DNA from: Chrysoperla carnea
Lineage: Eukaryota; Arthropoda; Insecta; Neuroptera; Chrysopidae
Assembly (NCBI RefSeq): GCF_905475395.1
Contig: NC_058342.1
Coordinates: 15,224,640-15,288,639 of the forward strand
Length of the DNA: 64,000 bases
Direction of reading: 5' to 3'
Part shown: in pieces, positions 47,919 through 59,468 of the stretch
How the letters are laid out: every line of letters starts with the position of its first letter
How positions within the stretch are numbered: position 1 is the stretch's first letter
Notes under the pieces: model-generated
Told to the model about the DNA's origin: nothing
The model's input: only the letters and a program-made list of their open reading frames with translations
Databases searched by the model: none
Program-made: the position numbers and the translations under genes

Positions 47919-48779
47919 ATTCAAAGAGGCTAGTTTATTGCCTGTTTTTATATAAAAAACAAGTGAAAACAAACAATTGACTGAGTTAATTATTGAAATA
48001 ACATTTATAGAAAGTGTTGATTACTCTGTCATATTACACATACATACATGTCACACATATATAACTGATATTCCCATATAATACATACTATACAATTTGT
48101 GCATAATTAGTGCTCTCATGGGTAAACAGTGATGTTTACGAAAAAATGTTTCAAACAAAAGTTGTTTATTTCTTTATAAGGAACATTATTTACATATAAA
48201 ATTTTGTTTTGTCTCTAACGGTTTACTTGGGTCCTACGAACCCAAGACTCAAATGACCTATGTTCCTCATTTACGAACTCGACCTCGCTTTTACGTCCGA
48301 AGCACGCTATAAAAATTTCAGCTTGATATCTCTTTTTGTTTTTGAGTAATCGTGGTGACAGACAGACAGACGACAGACAGACAACTGAAAATGGACTAAT
48401 TAGGTGATTTTATGAACACCTATACCAAAATTTTGTTCATAGCATCAATAATTTTAAGCGTTGCAAACTTGGGACTAAACTTAGTATACCTTGGTATAAT
48501 TCATATACGTGGTATAATAATGTTTCTTATAAAAAAATAAACAACTTTTGTTTGAAACATTTTTTCGTAAACATCACTGTTTACCCATGAGAGCACTAAT
48601 TATGCACAAATTGTATAGTATGTATTATATGGGTGTTTCAGTTATGTATGTGTGACATGTATGTATGTGTAATGTGACAGAGTAATCAACACTGTCTATA
48701 AATGGTATTTCAACTCAGTCAATTGTTTGTTTTCACTTGTTTTGTATAAAAATACTTGATAAACTGGCCTCTTTGAATT
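47919..48779. mobile_element. Foldback family A, most complete copy
   Basis: The arms are about 47919-48184 and 48521-48779, over 90% alike. From the outside in they contain CAAAGAGGCTAGTTTAT, ACAAGTGAAAACAAACAATTGACTGAGTTAAT, GTGTTGATTACTCTGTCA, ACATACATACATGTCACAC, ACAGTGATGTTTACGAAAAAATG and AAACAAAAGTTGTTTATTT. The ~335-bp centre holds the AACGGTTTAC, TTTACGAACTCGACC, GACAGACAGACAGACGACAG and AAGCGTTGCAAACTTGGGAC blocks. No coding capacity is present. Confidence 0.85.
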
Positions 48780-49331
48780 ATTAATAAATAAGATATATAG
48801 CCCTCAAAGTTCATATTTTCAAATAGTTTTTATACCCTATGTATGTGAAATATATCAAAGAATATTACATTTAGTTCCAAGTTTGTATCGCTTAGAAATA
48901 TTGATTGGGTGAGTGGTAAACATTTTTTTAAAAAAGGGCTTAAAAGAAGACAGTTTTAGATTTCGAATAATACAAAAATATTTCAGTGTGATGATTATTT
49001 CAGATGATACAGGATTTTATATGCAGAAGGGCCAATTTTGCTTAGAAAACGAATATATGGGTTTTCTAAAGCTCATTTTCAAGAAAAATGAACAAGCTTT
49101 CGAGTGGTCTTAACAAATTTTATATAAAATTTAGGGATAACACTTCTCACCCTTTCAACCCTACGTACAAAGCAGCAAAGGGTAATAAAATTTTTTGAGC
49201 AATATTTTTCAAAACTAGAAAGTACAAGTTTTCAAATGAGCGTTTGAGGTTCCAAATTCGATGATTTTTCGCATAGATACAGCTGTTTTAAATTTTGTGT
49301 CTTTAATACTTTGGAGCAGTGTATATGTATT

Positions 49332-49388
49332 GTGTAACTGTACATAATACTTATACATACGATGTATAAGTATTATGTACAGTTACAC
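49332..49388. repeat. Perfect 27-bp hairpin with 3-base loop
   Basis: GTGTAACTGTACATAATACT continues to 49358, then ACG, then the exact inverse at 49362-49388. No mismatch is present in 27 pairs. Confidence 0.9.
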
Positions 49389-50509
49389 GTCTATTGTCAC
49401 AAATACTATACGTATATAGCAGCATTATTTTATAATCTTGGCTTTAAGTGTTGACCTTAAGTGTTCAAATGGTCTGCGCTAGTTTTGCCTAGTTTAATAA
49501 TCATTTGTTGAAAGAATTTCATTGAAAATATTATGATATATGTCTATCAATTTTTATTCCCTACAAAATAGATAACTACGAACAGTGGCTGTGTTCGATA
49601 CGAGGGCTTTGCCTTTCTTATATTTTTCAAGTGATACTTTAAATTTTACGCAGAAGTTTATCGAAATTAATCGAAATTTTATTTGAAAGTAAACAAAACT
49701 TTTGCACCTGGATCTTTTATTTCAAGATAGGTATTTCTTGAGTAATAAAAATACATAATAATATTAATTTCTTGAGAAATGAGGACGGTTTACGATTATG
49801 AAAAAGACATCCCCGGATCCTGGGACAAGAATTGTTGATAATGGCGCCCCCTCTCTCCCGCATTTGTCATAAATTATTTAAAAGAAAACTCACAAATATA
49901 GTAGTGATTTTCATATTTTGTAGGAAAATAAAAACCTTTTAATAATTTAGCAAGCTTATAATTTGAATTTGCGTGACAGTACACACAGGAATATAAATAA
50001 TATCAAAGATAATAAATGGGAACTCTTGGATATTTCGAATTCAGTTTCAATTTACCCCAATTTCCTAGATCAATTCTTCTATATAGATATGTATTTTGGC
50101 TCCCATGTAATCATAATCAGTATGAATTAGCTAATCGTAATTATTTTTATATTGTATGTTAGTTTAGGTTAGGTTAGAGTGACTGTCCTGGGGTGGGATA
50201 CATTTAGACCATAAGGTCCGTTGTGATACCGAAAAAGGGTTTCCTCATCCCCGGAAACTACTCCATGAACCATTTGGAGCTGTTTAAGAACAGCAGAAGA
50301 GCTTTGACGCCGATGGACTTTAGGTCGGAGAGGTCGTAAAAGAGAGGCTGGCTCAAGTAAGTCCATCTCCTCATGACAAGAGCTGGGCAGTGACAGAGAA
50401 GATAAGACATTGTCTCCTCCTCCTCCACACTGTGACAGCTCCTGCAGTAGTCGTGATACACTGCCAGGCCCAGGCGTTCAGCATGCCTGCCGCCCAACGA
50501 GTGTCCTTT

Positions 50510-51499
50510 AAGGGGGCGTCCATAAATTACGTGAGGTGTTTTTTTAAATTTTCTGTCCCTCCCTCTCCCCTTGGTGAGATGTCGTGAGGTTTTAGTCAAC
50601 CCCCTCCCCCGTCCCCCAATCTCACGTGAGATTTTTCAGAATGTGGGTTTATTACGTAAACGCGTTAAATTGTTTATTGTAAAAAGAAAAAAACAATTTG
50701 GTTTGTGCTTTTATTTACGACTAGTTAAGACTACCAATCAATATTGCTGAGAGTTATAAATGTAATAAAAAGTTAATAATAGAATACTTAAATTATGTCT
50801 ACTGTGATTAAAAAAAAAGAATTACTCTAATTTAGTCCATGGAGAATTATGCGCGGTCTCAAGAGAGACTATTGGAACCAACATGTCCATATGATTTTCA
50901 GTAAAATCATCCGCTCCTTCAACTTCGTTCTGATTTAGCCACTCCAAGCCATTGACGCTTGCGCACAGTAACTCATTAGCTCGTCTTGTGACAATCCGTG
51001 ATGGTCGCATTTTGCGGAGCATACGTGCTTGTTTAGCTGGTGCAATGTAGGCGGCTCGCCTGTGCTCTGCAGCTCTTGTGACAGATGCAAAGTAAATACC
51101 GCATGTACTACAGCACCTTTTCTCTAAATCATCATGTACACTTGGGCAATAGAGATCATAAGGCGTGCTGATGAAATCATTCAGCGGTTGAATTGGTAGG
51201 CAGTTTCGTATTAGAAATGGAGCAAATGACTTTCCGTCATGCTCTTTAAAGTCCGGAATCGTCGAATTAGTGAATAATCGTAATCATATTACGTTAACGC
51301 TTAAGATTAAATTTTAAACATGTACATACAATTTGGATTAAATTCAACAAAATAGTATAATATTTTTTTGTTTCAATCAGAAAAAAAAATTGCGTGATAT
51401 TTGTCGAGACCCCCCCTCTCCCCAACGTGAGATTAGATGATATTTGACTCGACCCCCTCCCCCCCTTAATCATCTCACGTAATTTATGGACGCCCCCTA
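50510..51499. mobile_element. PIF/Harbinger-like element with 3-bp TAA target duplication
   Basis: The ends are GGGGGCGTCCATAAATTACGTGAG and CTCACGTAATTTATGGACGCCCCC, over 20 matching bases, flanked by TAA on each side. A 3-bp TWA duplication is the Harbinger habit. The ends also share CGACCCCCTCCCCC / GGGGGGAGGGGG tracts. The family name is inferred from the duplication and GGG start; no DDE domain is seen. Confidence 0.7.
50822..51272 (-). pseudogene. Open coding segment inside the Harbinger-like element
   Basis: One minus-strand frame is open for about 150 codons, well before the ATG at 51022, and ends KLE then TAA. It reads IPDFKEHDGKSFAPFL, PYDLYCPSVHDDLEKR, then CSTCGIYFASVTRAAEHRR, a Cys-Cys-His pattern like half a zinc finger. 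No start codon is seen at its upstream end, so it may be a downstream exon or a truncated gene. The product is not recognised; a protein of the parent transposon is likely. Confidence 0.5.
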
Positions 51500-51903
51500 A
51501 TAGCTGCAACAACTTTGCGAATAGAGGCCCTTGGAAGTGATATAAGATCTTAGGAACGCCTGCGGTTGTACTCAGATCATATCTGTCTTGTAGTACCACA
51601 AGTACGTTCCTCCCTCCATCTAAGATTGGCCCTATTTAAGATATCCTCTTTGAGGAGATACTTGCAGTTCAACTTTATTGGAGTATTTTTTTCAAAGAGT
51701 GTCTAGATTTCGTTACTACCTAATTTAAAGTGTTCATCTAGCGATAATCAGTTATGGAGTAGATAGAGCTTGAAAACCTAGGTCGCGTTTAATGTCTGCG
51801 TAAGATGTGCGCCTACACATCCAGCATTTTCCGCTTGAAGTATTTTTATCGATAAAAGTTACAGGGTATTTGTATTATGTGTACAGTTTCGCTTAAATAC
51901 ATA

Positions 51904-52212
51904 GGGTGTGTTTCGTAATATTCACCAGTATATTAGCCAGTGCTCATGACGTCAGAAATCGACGCCATATTGTACTGGTAAAACGGGTATAATAGTGAAC
52001 ATGTGTTCACCGAGTATGTGCAAGAAATTTATTATTGTTCATTAAGAAGGAATAATGGCGTCTGAAAAAGACTTACTCGTAATTGACGAATACAATAAAA
52101 ATATATATTTAAGAATATATACACGCACTGGCCAGTATATTTCGGAACGATTCACCAGTATGGCGTCATTAGCACTGGCCAGTATATTGGTGAATATTAC
52201 GGAATATACCCC
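51904..52212. mobile_element. MITE with TA target site carrying a short start-codon frame, copy 1
   Basis: The ends GGGTGTGTTTCGTAATATTCACCAGTATAT and the inverse (ATATTGGTGAATATTACGGAATATACCCC) are flanked by TA. A 70-codon plus-strand frame starts at 52055 with MASEKDLLVIDEY and runs out of the right end. CACTGGCCAGTATAT blocks near both ends form subterminal repeats. Confidence 0.75.
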
Positions 52213-52899
52213 TACATTCCAATGGTGTTTTTTTCAGTGTTTTATTTTATTAAAAAAATATAATTAATTTTTTATGTAATCCCAGTTTTCGGAATTTCGG
52301 ATTTTATTTAGTTCCGATTATCGAGATATTTTAAGGATTTGCCGCCTCACATTTTTGCTGTTTCGGTAAAAATTCAAATCAATAATTGTATCATTACCAA
52401 AAAAAGAACAAAATTTAGCGAAACGGGTGTTTGCAACTAGTATTATAATAGAAATTTTAAAATCTGCATTTCCTTGAGTGCGTTTTATGTATATCGCCAA
52501 TTTTCGAATCCATCTTGTTTTCTAATATTATGTAACAAATCACAACTTGTATGAATGAAAATGAATGTATTTGATATGTGGCAACAACATACACGGGATA
52601 AAAAGATTGAGCATGCGTCAAAAATATATCTATGAACGTGAAACGTGCAGCACGAGACTGATGATGTGATGTGTTACGTGTTACGTACGGTGTTACGTGT
52701 ATGCAATATGCATTTCACTGCATGCTGACTTCATAATTTTGATACATAATCAAAATATACACCAGTTAAATAAAGATCTTAAAATTTACAAAAAGCTTTG
52801 CCCACTTCCAAATTTTTTGATTATTTAAGTTGGTCATTTTAAGGTATATTTCAAGAGTTTTTGGAAAATATCGCTTTAATTTTGGTTCAATCATCAATA

Positions 52900-53592
52900 T
52901 ATTTTTATAGCTTCGATAATTATCTGCAGAACTATATCGCTTCCTGAATAAGCTGAAAAAAAACTGAAAATGTGCTTTACCAAATTTGAATTTGAGGCCT
53001 AATTTGCGAGATAATTAACCTACTCTTATATTAATAAATTAATAAAAAATATATTCATCAAAATAAAATTCATCCAATAAAACACTTAGAGGATGTGTTT
53101 TATCATAGTGTGAAGAAGTGATCTAAATGCAAAATTACTTCAAAAAACTATTTGGCTACTTCCATTATTTTAAAAAAATAACCCATAAAAACCAAACTTC
53201 ATTGCACTCCCATTCTTGTTTTGTACGCAAACTATCGTGCGCATATCACAAATACCTAAGCATGTGTTTGTTCGAAACGGGCAGTGTACTCACGGACAAA
53301 CCACACTATGTATATTGTGTTGAAGTTGTAAGTTGATACGATGTATAAGATTTCGTAATTTCGCATTTATGTCACTCCTTCGCACTATGATAAAACACAT
53401 CCTCTGTTTAAGTGTTTTATTGGATGAATTTTATTTTGATGAATATATTTTGTATCAATTTTTTAAATATAAGAGTAGATTAATTATCTCGTAAATAAAG
53501 CCTCAGATCCGTTGGTAAAGAAAATTTTCTTTTTTTATTTTCTCAGCTTATTTAGGAAGTGAAAGTTCTGCAATCACTTATAGAACACCCTG
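52900..53592. mobile_element. MITE with ~230-bp inverted arms
   Basis: The arms include GATAAAACACATCCTC with GAGGATGTGTTTTATC, AAAATAAAATTCATCCAATAAAACACTTA with its inverse, and CTTCCTGAATAAGCTGA with TCAGCTTATTTAGGAAG. The right end is CACCCTGTATA. Similar sequence (TTGGTCATTTTAAGG.ATATTTCAA) flanks both sides directly, at 52831 and 53681. Confidence 0.75.
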
Positions 53593-54294
53593 TATATAAT
53601 GAAATTGAAAAGTGATTCCATTTAGGGCCAGCACCATTCCAGATTTGATCAAGAAACTCCAGAAATCGTATTATTTCTTAAATTGGTCATTTTAAGGCAT
53701 ATTTCAATAATTTTTTTAATACCAGTTTAATTTTGATTCAATCACCAATATGTTAATATAACTAATCAATAAATTTGATGGCCTTGAAAATATAATCTAT
53801 AATTTAGGGTTGGAACCTCTCCATATTTGATTTTTAAAGCAATCCTAGATATTTTATTTTAGTTTGATTAAAATCGTTTTCAATTTATTTAAAATATTTT
53901 TATAATTTTAGAGCTTTTCATATCATTTTTCTAGTTTCTATTTTCCACTTATTTAAAACAAACAAATATAACTTATAAAACCTTCGAGAATATTCTAGAC
54001 TCAATCAAAACATTTGTAACTCATTTAAAATTAATCTAGAATATTCTGGAATGATTAAAATCATTTAAACTTTATTTAAAACATCTAAATATGTTTTAGA
54101 GCTTTCTATCATTCTTTTTCTAAAATTTCTTTACTTCATTTAAAACATCTCAATATATTTGGTTAGAGACTTCCAGATTATTCTCGAAGTTTATAGATAT
54201 GTCATATTATTCTAGAAATGTTTATATTAATCGAGAACGTTCTAGACTAGTCCAGAATATTGTATACGAATAATAGTAGCATATTATCGTAAAA

Positions 54295-54530
54295 CACATT
54301 AATATATTAATCAAGCTGAAACTTTTATAGCGTACTCAGAACGTAAAAATTGGGTTGAGTTCGTAAATGAGCAACATAGATCAGGTGGGTCCTACGGACC
54401 CATCTTGTAAACCGTAAGAACAAAAATTTAAATATAAAAATACTTCCTTATAAAATAAATAAACAGCTTTAGTTTGAAACATTTTTTTGTCAATTACTTT
54501 ATTTTTCCGTGAAGGTTCAAATTAGGACAA
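54295..54530. repeat. Foldback family A fragment (reverse)
   Basis: CTGAAACTTTTATAGCGTACTCAGAACGTAAAAA, GTTCGTAAATGAGCAACATAGATCA and GGGTCCTACGGACCCATCTTGTAAACCGT are the central blocks of the family. The arm is decayed. Confidence 0.65.
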
Positions 54531-55797
54531 AACTAAAGTTTCTAGAAAACTAGAAAAGATAGAAAGTTGAAAATTTATAGGTAGCTTCAAAAATGAGTCT
54601 ATTGATTATAATTTCATATTAAACCAATCCGATAATATCAACGAGGTCAAGGGAGTCAATTTTAGGAGAAAATTTTGTTTCGTTTAAAAATTCGTTTAAA
54701 AGTTCTGAGAAAAATTTTGGAAGTTTTCGGGAGGAAAAATGGCTTCCATTTTATCCTACATAAAATTTTATATATAAAAGTAATACAAGCACTAAACTCA
54801 GTCAATTGTTTAATTTCACTTTTTTTTTCTAAGCAAGGAAAAATAATCTAGGGATTTTTATTATATTCTAAACCTTTTCAATACCGAGCTATTTGGATCC
54901 CCGCAGTACTCGCAGTACTTCTTCTTTTGATTGAGTTTATAAAATAATGTACTTTTTGCGTCGCCTTTCAACAATTTAATTTAAATGTGTCTAAATATTT
55001 TCGACCTTCATATTAACTGGACTATAACGATGCACATTTCATTGATCTCAAAACAAACATTTCCCTTGGTACAGCTATCATCACATAATCAGGGCGCATA
55101 AAACGCATTCCAATATGTCCTTTTAATTAAACATTATATTTGAGAGCCTCAGAATTTTAATTCAAGGTTTCACATATTTTTTTAAACCGGATTTTATCAT
55201 AACGGTACAATGAGTTAAATAAACTTCGCGCATCAAATACGTCTAAAAAAATAAATTGAAGTGCTAATTGCTGGAAAGAAATGGAACATTATGGAAGCGT
55301 ATAATTTTTAGAGAACCTTTGTGGAATTTTTGTACTAAGCCACACATGACTTTTGTTAGGATTTTTTTTATATTAATATATTAAATATTTTATTATTAAA
55401 TTGCATTGTATTTGTGTAGAGTGAAGCAGACACAGATGATACTATATGTTTGTCTCGCTCACTTGTAAAGCAAATCAAGTTTATAGTAGGACTAGTAGAA
55501 CCATGTTTTTAGTAGATAATAAAAGTTTGTGTTAAGGGTGTACTTCAATGAAATTAACTTTTATTTTTCATTGCAATTTTATTGATAATAGGAACAAACA
55601 GCTTCAAGGTTCAATGATAAAAATAGTATAAATTATTACACTAGAGTTTATTATTATTTTTATATTTTTGGAATGGACATTCATGTTAGGATTATCTCCA
55701 GAGGCGGCCTCTTTGTGTCCTTTTCATATTCTTCGACTTTTGAGAATTCTACGGCTTGCAATTTTCCCTTTCTGCAGAAATTATAGGTACATATTGT

Positions 55798-55975
55798 ACT
55801 GGTAAAACGGCCATGATAGTGTACATGTGTTCACCGAGTGTTCATTAAGAAGGAATAATGTCGTTTGAAAAAGACTTACTCGTAATTGACGAATACCATA
55901 AGAATATATATTTGAGAATATATATTCACGCACTGGCCAGTATTTTCATTATTACGGAACATACTCTATATGAAT
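55798..55975 (+). mobile_element. MITE with short start-codon frame, truncated copy 2
   Basis: It matches 51977-52212 from TGTACTGGTAAAACGG onward but lacks the left terminus and about 50 bases at the right. The frame MSFEKDLLVIDEYHKNIYLR is kept open. Confidence 0.7.
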
Positions 55976-56214
55976 TAGACTAACATGCATTTGAATAACT
56001 GTGCAAATGTCAATAACAACGGATTGTCGGACCTGTAGGAACGTGCCTACTTTGCCTTGTGGATAATCTGCCTCTGCTTGCAGTCATCACGCAACCCTTG
56101 TAAGACACACTTGGTCAAAGTATATGAAACAAAGTTAAATGAAGCTTGTCGGAATTAATTAGAGTGTTAAAAGTAGCAATGAATAACGTTGACGGAGCAG
56201 TTTATAAATTATTA

Positions 56215-56337
56215 GCTTGTTACCCTCCGGCTTCACTGGACTTAAAAGTAAAAACCACCGCCTTATAGTCTCCATCTCTCTTGATCTCACTTGTCCTCCT
56301 TCCATAATACTCGAAGGAATTGTTTTAAACAGAAAAC
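56215..56337 (-). repeat. Helitron-like repeat family B, 3' fragment (reverse)
   Basis: CCCTCCGGCTTCACTGGACTTAAAAGTAAAAACCACC through CTCGAAGGAATTGTTTTAAAC matches the last ~120 bases of family B. Confidence 0.55.
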
Positions 56338-56784
56338 CTTGAATAAAATATGTGAAAATTTTAAATAATGTTTCTAATTTTAAATTAAATTTAGTGCCTT
56401 TCTGTACAATGGCTTGAAATTGTACAGACAAGCACCAAAAATTAATCAATATTACAAGATATCTCAAATGTAAATGTATTACAAGCAGATTTGACAAAAT
56501 CAATTGGGTAAAGTTCTATAATAAAAATATTTTTAAATTTTTTTATTCCTGAAGAACTTGATATACAATGTCGGCTTCGCGTTAATATTTTCTTGGAAAT
56601 AACAATCTGGAACGAAAAAACAGTATCCATAAGATACTGTTTAAGAGAAGGGTTTAAGAGTTTTGAGACTCAATATCCCATATTATTTTGGATCCCTCAG
56701 ACTCGTAGCTTTTTTCTTTGCCAACATGCTGTGAAAACAAATTATTAAATCACACAGCAAAGATACAAATTTACACTTCACTAA

Positions 56785-57237
56785 TTCGTCCGGTAGTGAC
56801 ATATGAAACATGGGCGTTGACTGAGGATGATAAGTAAAGATTGAGAAAATTCAAAAGGAAGGTAATCCGGAAGATATACGGCGGAGTGGAAGAAATCAAC
56901 CAATGGAGAATCCAATATAACACAGAAGTAACATTTTGCAAAAGTAAGACTTTTTCCGTTTCATCAAAGCTCGCAGAATTGAATGGTTTGGCCACGTACA
57001 ACGCTTGGGTGACTCTCCGAATGCTTAAAAAAGTACTAAATGTCAAAGTTTATACCACGAGAAGAGGGAGGCCCAAAATGAAATGGATGGACAATGTGAC
57101 GGATGATTTCCGTATTATGATCATAGGGTTGTGTTCCAAGGCGAAATCAGAATGTTATGGACGTCAATTTGTTCGAGGAGGCCAAGGCCCACCCAAGGCT
57201 GTAGTGCTGTTTGGTCAGATCATATGCTGTTCAAATT
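56785..57237 (+). pseudogene. RTE/endonuclease-reverse-transcriptase LINE, C-terminal pseudogene
   Basis: Translation gives TYETWALTEDDK, stop, RLRKFKRKVIRKIYGGVEEI and QWRIQYNTE, the C-terminal end of an insect craftsman/RTE-like ORF. The expected RIEWFGHVQRLGDSP is present one frame over at about 56971-57018, then KKVLNVK and RRGRPKMKWMDNV return to the first frame. At least two frameshifts and one stop show it is dead. The 3' end near 57240 is unclear. Confidence 0.75.
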
Positions 57238-57240
57238 AGC

Positions 57241-59150
57241 TAACGTCTCTTGTCCCCACTGACAGGCCTCGTCCTTAACTGGATCCTAAATAAGAAGCAA
57301 AGCTCCATCAAATTGAATAACATTTTTTGAATTTTGAGAGTCAACGCCCTTTTTTTTTTGATCCCTCAGACACTTTCCTTTTCATGTGTAGCATTTTTCT
57401 TTACCTGCATGCTGTCTAAATTACCAAACATCTCCTTTAAATGGTGGAGATCTTGGGACTATGATCCCATTGACAGGCCTTATCCTTAATTGGATCCTGA
57501 ATAAGAAGCAAATGCGGACCTGTAAAAAGAAAGCACAGCTGCTATCCAAAGAATGTGTTTCAACAAGAAAACTAGCATCGTTGATAATTTCGTCTCGTTT
57601 AAATTTAGATTTAGTATTACAAAATCGAAAATAGGTTGTATCTCTAAAAGGCATTATAATTGAATTCATGTAATAGTTGAATTTTTATCAAAAATTCCAA
57701 CCTAAAATATTTATCATACTACACGTGATTTTCTCTCGTAAACTATATGGAATGACCTTGACGAAATCCGATACACGCTTTCGTTCATAATTTCTTGGCC
57801 CGGAGCCAAATTAAAATCGAGTTCAAACTGTATGTACTACACATGCATGCAAAATACATATTTTTAGTTTATAATCCAAAAAGGTGGGGATCGATCATCT
57901 CTCTCTCCAAAAAAAAAAAACATACAGTTTATTTTATAATCGAAAAATTTCAATTGAGTTTTCTAATTTATTTATTAACAAAAACTTTCTTTCACACAAA
58001 ATTGCACGCAGTACACTCTTCATTTTGTATAATAAATGGGAACAAATGAAATCGTCGTATCTCTTTCTGAATCGCGTTGTTAGTGCGTAAATAAAGGATA
58101 GAAAATGATAAAATTGTTTGTATACAAACACTGCAAACGATTCCACACAGACTGTTGTCTCCACTTCGTACCTCTTACAATTAGATAATTTCTACGGGAA
58201 TTTGTTTTTTAATCGACAAATTCTAAAGCGAATTTTAAGACAGACAACTTTTTTTCAACAAAATTATTACATTCCCTCCCCCCCCTCTTTTCGTATTCTT
58301 ATTATTAGTGAGTGAGGTTCGTATGAAAGTGTAATAGTGGACCTTCCATCTCTTATAGTTTCATAAAAAAACACTGAAAAATTTGAAAAATCACCACCTT
58401 TTACTCCCCTGGCGTTATGATCGATTGGTTCAAAATTACTCTCTAATTACGAAATTTAACTCTGAGGTTTCCGGATGTTTTCTTAGAAACCATAAAAGGC
58501 AGAAGGTTTTTTGAGAAATAGAATTCCACACTCTTAATTGCCTTAATATTATCAAAAGGGGTTGAAATTAGCCATTATTGACTCTGTATACATGGTTAAA
58601 GGAGGCTGTTATGGCTAATTTTCCATTGTTTACATGTAAAGTGTAGTAAATGTCAACTAAAATTATTGAAAAGTAACAATAAATTAAACTTGTAGCATTA
58701 GAAATTTTGAAAATAAGCGACGAAGTTGCATAAATTATTAATTTTTAAATTAACAGAATAACATATTTTTTGTAAGAAAATAGTATTAAATTTTCAATGT
58801 CACCCATATATACTTCTAAATAGACTTGCATGGCCATCCATAAAATTATATTAATAAAATAGTTCGTTACATGAAAACGCTTGAAAAAGCATGCACGGTG
58901 CAAATAGATGGACCATTCGAAGCTGTGTACTAATTTTCAGCTTCCTAGAAAAGCTCTGATAACTTTTTTATGTAAACTATACGAAGAACAGAAATCTTTT
59001 TGTACATTTTTTACTAAACCACTCTGAAATGATTACATCATCTTCTATTTATTTATTTATTTTATTTTATTATGAATAGAAGTCAATACAGTTAAAGTTT
59101 GTAAATATCGATTCAAAATATGATGACATTTATCAATGATTGCGCATGCG
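57241..59150. other. Intergenic upstream of DnaJ-1
   Basis: GGCCTCGTCCTTAACTGGATCCTAAATAAGAAGCAAA (57266) and GGCCTTATCCTTAATTGGATCCTGAATAAGAAGCAAA (57475) are a direct repeat. Otherwise A+T-rich sequence without recognised gene or element. Confidence 0.5.
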
Positions 59151-59153
59151 TAT

Positions 59154-59176
59154 GAATTTTCGAGAAATTTCTAGAA
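59154..59176 (+). promoter_or_regulatory. Heat-shock element, five perfect alternating units
   Basis: Five inverted pentamer cores follow each other with exact two-base gaps: GAA at 59154, TTC at 59159, GAA at 59164, TTC at 59169, GAA at 59174. Three units are enough for HSF trimer binding in the known model. It lies 16 bases upstream of a TATA-like motif and on the promoter side of DnaJ-1, as expected for a heat-inducible gene. Confidence 0.85.
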
Positions 59177-59190
59177 AATAATATGATTCT

Positions 59191-59199
59191 TTATATATT
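59191..59199 (+). promoter_or_regulatory. TATA box of DnaJ-1
   Basis: TTATATATT lies just downstream of the heat-shock element. A start site about 30 bases on, near 59222, would give a non-coding first exon of about 247 bases that contains no ATG, as is common in heat-shock leaders. Confidence 0.6.
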
Positions 59200-59468
59200 G
59201 TAGTGACCTCTGCATCTAGCCTCTTATTTGCAATTATATAAGTATTGTAAAGTGTTATTAACAAGAGTGACAGAACAGCGATATTTTACAATTTATTATA
59301 TTAATAAAGTGTAAATATTTTTTGGAAGTGAAATAAAATTTAATAAAATATAGAAGACGATTTTATTTAAGTGAGTGTAAAAAATTTTTTGTGTTTGTGA
59401 ACGATTGAGAAAGAAATTATTTTTGGGATAAGTGTGTAGGACGTCACTGCATATATCGTTTTAGAGAG

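Larger units (their letters stand above)
50163..51660 (-). pseudogene. LINE ORF2 3' fragment (R1/Jockey-like), split by a DNA element
   Basis: On the minus strand 50258-50509 encodes KGHSLGGRHAERLGLAVYHDY followed by CRSC, a HSVEEEETMSYLLCHC stretch and PAL: the GH-block and Cys-His knuckle at the end of a non-LTR ORF2. The 3' end is CAGTCACTCTAACCTAACCTAAA. Removing 50510-51499 plus one TAA joins it in frame to SLPRASIRKVVAAI encoded by about 51500-51541, after which stops appear. The match to 9624-10050 is in domain type only. Confidence 0.75.
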
